From positions 46,055 to 110,054 of the forward strand of contig CAMDFR010000008.1 of NCBI GenBank assembly GCA_945897725.1: DNA of 64,000 nucleotides, read 5' to 3'. Within the stretch, counting starts at the first letter, position 1; each line of letters opens with the position of its first letter. Source of the DNA: Chitinophaga pinensis. GTDB lineage: Bacteria > Bacteroidota > Bacteroidia > Chitinophagales > CAMDFR01. Positions 60,816 through 64,000 of this stretch are shown here, in pieces. The notes under the pieces are model-generated. The model ran no database searches and was not told the origin of the DNA. It saw only the letters and a program-made list of their open reading frames with translations. The position numbers and the translations under genes are program-made.

Positions 60816-62342
60816 TTATTTTAAGCGATAAATGTATATGCCTTTATAAGATCCTATCTTCTTTTCTTCTCTACAAAAATTTGCATAAGGACTTTTATGG
60901 GTATAAAGTGTATCGCTCACAATTAAAAACTTTGCACCCGCAGAGATAAAATAATCGATAGAATAACTAGCACTATTAAAGCATTCCGTCCAGCCAGTTT
61001 GATTCATCAGATATAAGGAAGTATTCGTACTACTATCTGGAACACTCATCACTAAATCATTTCGCGCCATGCCAATCTTTCTTAAATAGGGCTCAATCTC
61101 ATATAGCGCAGGATTGATAGTATAGTATTTCTGATCACTATATCTTTTCTTTAGTGCACTTGAACAGTCATAGATTGAATAACTAAACAATAGTAAAATA
61201 CATAGATAAACTAGCTTTTGAATCTTCTGATTCTGTCGTTCTAGTTCCTTTTCAAAAATACTTAAAAACAAAATTATTAACAGAACAGGAAAACAGAATA
61301 CATTAATCATATAATAGTCGTGATGATAGTAGGCCCTAAACCAACAAAGACTATATATAAGGCAACCCAATCCACCTAACAAAGTGAGGTGAAGCATGAA
61401 GGCGTCCGCTTTAGCATGACGTCTAATCACAAAATAAATCATCCATACCAGCATGCTCCACATTGGCCAAGTCATAATCACTGCCATCCATTCAATGAAT
61501 AATCGATGGAATATAGATAGTACTTCGTGTAGGGAGGCATCCCATATCGGATACAGTCCGAAGAGATTTCCGCCGAAGTGATACTTCATCGCATAATATT
61601 TGTCAAAGGATACCCAAGCGAATAGCACGATAAAACTAAGACTGAATACAAACCATACAAACAAATCCTTCCAGACGAACGCTTGCTTGCGCCAATTCTG
61701 AAACTGTTCATAGAAATACAACAACAGAATTGCCACCCAAAGTATTAAGGCCGATATTTTTAAGAGTCCAGCAATCGTAAAAAAAAGTCCTGCCATCAAA
61801 AGATAGAGGAATACAGCATGCTTTCTATAGAGTAAGTAATAATAAAACCCAACAAAAGCAAGTGACAAAGAGGCTACATCTGGCAAAAAATTAGATCCAT
61901 AATATTGAATAAATGAAGAACTAAAAAAAAACATAGCAGGCAAGTATTGCAGCAACCTATTTTCTATGAACAATCTGCTTATCTTAAAGACATATATAAC
62001 GCCAACTAAAAACAAAAGGTAATGTAATAGACGAATAACATAATCATGCACACCAAAAATACCATACAAACGGCCTGCTATGTAATAAACAATCGGGAAT
62101 TCACTCACCGCATATCCATTGTCAGCAAAGCGATGATGGACTTGTGGACGAAAAAAGGGTTGCTTATTCTGATAATAATTCAACGCGTAAGAGGCACAAT
62201 CAGTCTGTCTTTGAAGGTGCACACTTTGTGGACGCTTTGTTAAAATAGAAGGGGTATCAAAATACAGGGAAAGTAGCATCATTCCAGAAAAAAAAACAAT
62301 CCAGGATACCTGCTCTTTATTCAGTAAATACGCCATGTACAA
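60816..62342 (-). CDS. GT39/ArnT-like membrane glycosyltransferase
   Basis: A 508-aa integral membrane protein with about ten helices. After the first helix comes a large loop with acidic residues (RQTDCASYALNYYQN, VHHRFADNGYAVSEFPIVYY), a layout typical of GT-C enzymes using polyprenyl-phosphate sugars; FLPDVASLSLAF also fits. The C-terminal part (about 400-508) is soluble. It probably decorates lipopolysaccharide or a polymer outside the inner membrane. The start may be ATG 62342 or 62336 (MYM). Confidence 0.85.
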   Translation of the reverse strand: MYMAYLLNKEQVSWIVFFSGMMLLSLYFDTPSILTKRPQSVHLQRQTDCASYALNYYQNKQPFFRPQVHHRFADNGYAVSEFPIVYYIAGRLYGIFGVHDYVIRLLHYLLFLVGVIYVFKISRLFIENRLLQYLPAMFFFSSSFIQYYGSNFLPDVASLSLAFVGFYYYLLYRKHAVFLYLLMAGLFFTIAGLLKISALILWVAILLLYFYEQFQNWRKQAFVWKDLFVWFVFSLSFIVLFAWVSFDKYYAMKYHFGGNLFGLYPIWDASLHEVLSIFHRLFIEWMAVIMTWPMWSMLVWMIYFVIRRHAKADAFMLHLTLLGGLGCLIYSLCWFRAYYHHDYYMINVFCFPVLLIILFLSIFEKELERQNQKIQKLVYLCILLLFSYSIYDCSSALKKRYSDQKYYTINPALYEIEPYLRKIGMARNDLVMSVPDSSTNTSLYLMNQTGWTECFNSASYSIDYFISAGAKFLIVSDTLYTHKSPYANFCREEKKIGSYKGIYIYRLK

Positions 62343-62427
62343 TAATACAATTTTTTAACCTAAAAATACTTTGAATTCATTCTGAGCAACATTAAATTAA
62401 AAGAAATACATGCTAGATTATGACAGT

Positions 62428-62457
62428 TTTGTGACAATTAAAATGTATATAATTTTG
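62428..62457 (+). promoter_or_regulatory. Promoter of the HmuY-like gene
   Basis: TTTG at 62428-62431, an 18-bp spacer and TAATTTTG at 62450-62457: a close match to the Bacteroidota consensus (TTTG/TAnnTTTG). Transcription should start near 62464, giving a leader of about 30 nt before ATG 62493. Confidence 0.65.
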
Positions 62458-62492
62458 ACCTTTGAGCCATAAAATTTAAATCAATAAAATCA

Positions 62493-63734
62493 ATGAAAAC
62501 AATATATTCTTTCCTAGTATTATACTTCGTTAATCTATGCATTTTTGCTCAAGCTTCTATAAATGATTCAGTCACATTAGATCCTGGCTATGCGAAAGCA
62601 GTTTTTTATAGTATGCAGAACGGAACCCTGACAAACCCAGCGATTAAAAATTCCGACATTCAAATCAGATTCGAAAATCGTTCCGCTTCTATAAGAACAG
62701 TGGATGGCTGGGGCGCTCAGACCTATCTTACGCTTTTGAATGACACCACCCAATGGGCAACCTTGGACACAACTGGAATGACAGCAGTGTATAATTCTGA
62801 TACGGCTTGGGAGAATGGATCATTCAATACCACGTCAACTGGCCATCCTAGTTATGGTTGGGGTGCCTACAACAATATCAATCATAATATTTATGGCACT
62901 AAACTTTTTGTGGTTAAAACACAACTTGGATCTTACAAAAAAGTATGGGTAAAAGTACTTAACACAGTTGCTAAAACATATACCATTCGTTTCGCAAATC
63001 TTGATGGAAGCATGGATACTACTGTTGATATTGGAAGAGCAGATTACCCTGGTCAAAATTTCGGCTACTATTGCTTTGATACTTATACCAAACAAGCTGC
63101 TGAACCAATTGGCGCTGCATGGGATTTAGTATTCAGAAAATATTTACGTAACTCTGATTACTATCCTGTAACTGGAGTAATGACCAATCTAAATACCAAA
63201 TCTGCTGAAGCTAGATCGGTAGCAGATCCTTATACAACCTCAGGTTCTGGCTTAACTTATATTAACGATATCACCAATATTGGTTCAGATTGGAAAAATT
63301 TTATCATGCCAGGTGGACCATGGGTAATAGAAGATTCATTAGCCTATTTCGTATTGACACAAGAAGATAAAATTTGGAGAATTGTTTTTACAGGTTTTGG
63401 CGGTGGTACTACTGGAGTGATAAATTTCAATAAAGCATTGTTGTATGACCCCACATCAATCGCAGCAACAAGCAATAATATCACAGCATCTGCCATTTAT
63501 CCAAATCCAGGAAAACCCAATTCAGTCATTGTGTTTAATGCTTTACTAGCAAAAAAATTGGACATTCATATATTTGATATCAATGGTAAGATGGCATATC
63601 ACAATACATTCGATGCATCTGAAGGAATCAATCAGTTTCCAATAGGTCAGTTAGATTTATTGAATGGAATGTATTTTGTTCAGATGACAGATGGTTCAGA
63701 CATCACCAGCTTAAAGTATATTGTTGCCAACTAG
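62493..63734 (+). CDS. HmuY-like protein with T9SS type A sorting domain
   Basis: A 413-aa secreted protein. Signal peptide VLYFVNLCIFAQ; HmuY-like domain (about 25-315: YSMQNGTLTNPAIKNSDIQI, then AAWDLVFRKYLR), a fold known from haem-binding lipoproteins of Porphyromonas. A type IX secretion C-terminal domain follows (about 335-413: ASAIYPNPGK, IHIFDINGKMAYH, GMYFVQMTDG), so the protein is exported across the outer membrane and probably attached to the surface. A TonB receptor gene starts 92 bp on, forming a likely haem-uptake pair. A perfect 6-bp hairpin (63756-63771) lies between them. Confidence 0.88.
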   Translation: MKTIYSFLVLYFVNLCIFAQASINDSVTLDPGYAKAVFYSMQNGTLTNPAIKNSDIQIRFENRSASIRTVDGWGAQTYLTLLNDTTQWATLDTTGMTAVYNSDTAWENGSFNTTSTGHPSYGWGAYNNINHNIYGTKLFVVKTQLGSYKKVWVKVLNTVAKTYTIRFANLDGSMDTTVDIGRADYPGQNFGYYCFDTYTKQAAEPIGAAWDLVFRKYLRNSDYYPVTGVMTNLNTKSAEARSVADPYTTSGSGLTYINDITNIGSDWKNFIMPGGPWVIEDSLAYFVLTQEDKIWRIVFTGFGGGTTGVINFNKALLYDPTSIAATSNNITASAIYPNPGKPNSVIVFNALLAKKLDIHIFDINGKMAYHNTFDASEGINQFPIGQLDLLNGMYFVQMTDGSDITSLKYIVAN

Positions 63735-63825
63735 TGTGATAAGCGAACAAAGAGAGATAGAATGCTCTATCATCAAAATTGTTTCAAAGTTCAATACCAA
63801 CTTTCATTGATGAATATTTAAAGCG

Positions 63826-64000
63826 GTGATATTAAAGAATACATATTTTTCAACTCTTTTGCTGGCATTGACTTTACTCTGTCTTGAAAAGAAAATGCAA
63901 GGACAAAACGTAAACGTCACCGTTAAAGATCAAGCAACAAAAGAAGTTTTACCTAGTGTAAGCATACAAGTTAAGAATCTCAGTAATTCCAAGAGTTCCT
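63826..64000 (+). CDS. TonB-dependent receptor, N-terminal part only
   Basis: The frame opens with GTG at 63826 and runs off the window; 58 residues are seen. A signal-like stretch (TYFSTLLLALTLLCLEKK) is followed by NVNVTVKDQATKEVLPSVSI, the start of a carboxypeptidase-regulatory-like domain found in these receptors. The upstream in-frame stop (63811-63813) leaves no ATG. It should pair with the HmuY-like protein, probably for haem or another cofactor. Confidence 0.75.
   Translation, partial: MILKNTYFSTLLLALTLLCLEKKMQGQNVNVTVKDQATKEVLPSVSIQVKNLSNSKSS

Overview
The window is from a Bacteroidota genome, most likely a Chitinophagales/Sphingobacteriales-type relative. The lineage signs are TonB-dependent receptors with an N-terminal carboxypeptidase-regulatory-like domain, a receptor/DUF4249 pair, a fused LpxC-FabZ, a type IX secretion (T9SS) C-terminal domain, HU-SPOR and Wzi-type proteins, low GC, and many -7 boxes of the Bacteroidota form TAnnTTTG instead of sigma70-like -10/-35 pairs. 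Most of the window is ordinary chromosome; the accessory part lies roughly between 31 and 39 kb.

Left part (1-31 kb). A truncated DUF4249 lipoprotein gene and its TonB receptor are followed by an M1 aminopeptidase gene, whose promoter faces that of a membrane metallophosphoesterase. A plus-strand envelope run comes next: second TonB receptor, 1037-aa TPR protein, receptor-like barrel, HU-SPOR protein, YfhO-like membrane protein, small DUF6576 protein, and a protein with two Tim44-like/zinc-ribbon units plus TerB. After that come a DUF4442 protein, a NYN/LOTUS RNase-like protein, pfkA, a Wzi-like barrel, an unknown helical protein, a saccharopine dehydrogenase-like enzyme, cdd, a methyltransferase, a dead M16 protease fused to an OmpA-like domain, and an acyl-CoA thioesterase.

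Accessory part (31-39 kb). A tRNA-Arg(TCG) with a strong terminator is followed by a small phage-like module (signal-less N-acetylmuramidase, unknown partner, divergent HTH protein). Next are a dCMP deaminase/nucleotide kinase pair, a repeat-rich gap, and cysDN preceded by a 24-codon leader ORF that overlaps the cysD start. A REP/RAYT cassette follows: a Y1 transposase (RAYT) gene with four tandem REP palindromes downstream and two inverted ones upstream; a further REP lies beyond a small lipoprotein gene.

Right part (39-64 kb). A START-domain protein, tRNA-Arg(ACG), an M23 peptidase, the lipid A operon lpxC/fabZ-lpxA-ABC ATPase, a TRIC channel, an AlkB-type hydroxylase, a CbpA-like co-chaperone and dnaG are followed by mazG, a large NtrY-like histidine kinase and a phosphopantetheinyl transferase with overlapping reading frames. 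A 37-aa Lys/Ala histone-like protein was found in a gap. Then come a C1 peptidase, a DUF1573 protein, ruvX, def, two glycosyltransferases, and a haem-uptake-like HmuY(T9SS)/TonB receptor pair that runs off the end.

Across the window, six copies of a structured intergenic repeat (R1-R6; consensus arms GGGATTG(C/A)AGC and AAAGCCCG) sit mostly next to gene 3' ends. Together with the REP/RAYT cassette they are the least explained structure here.
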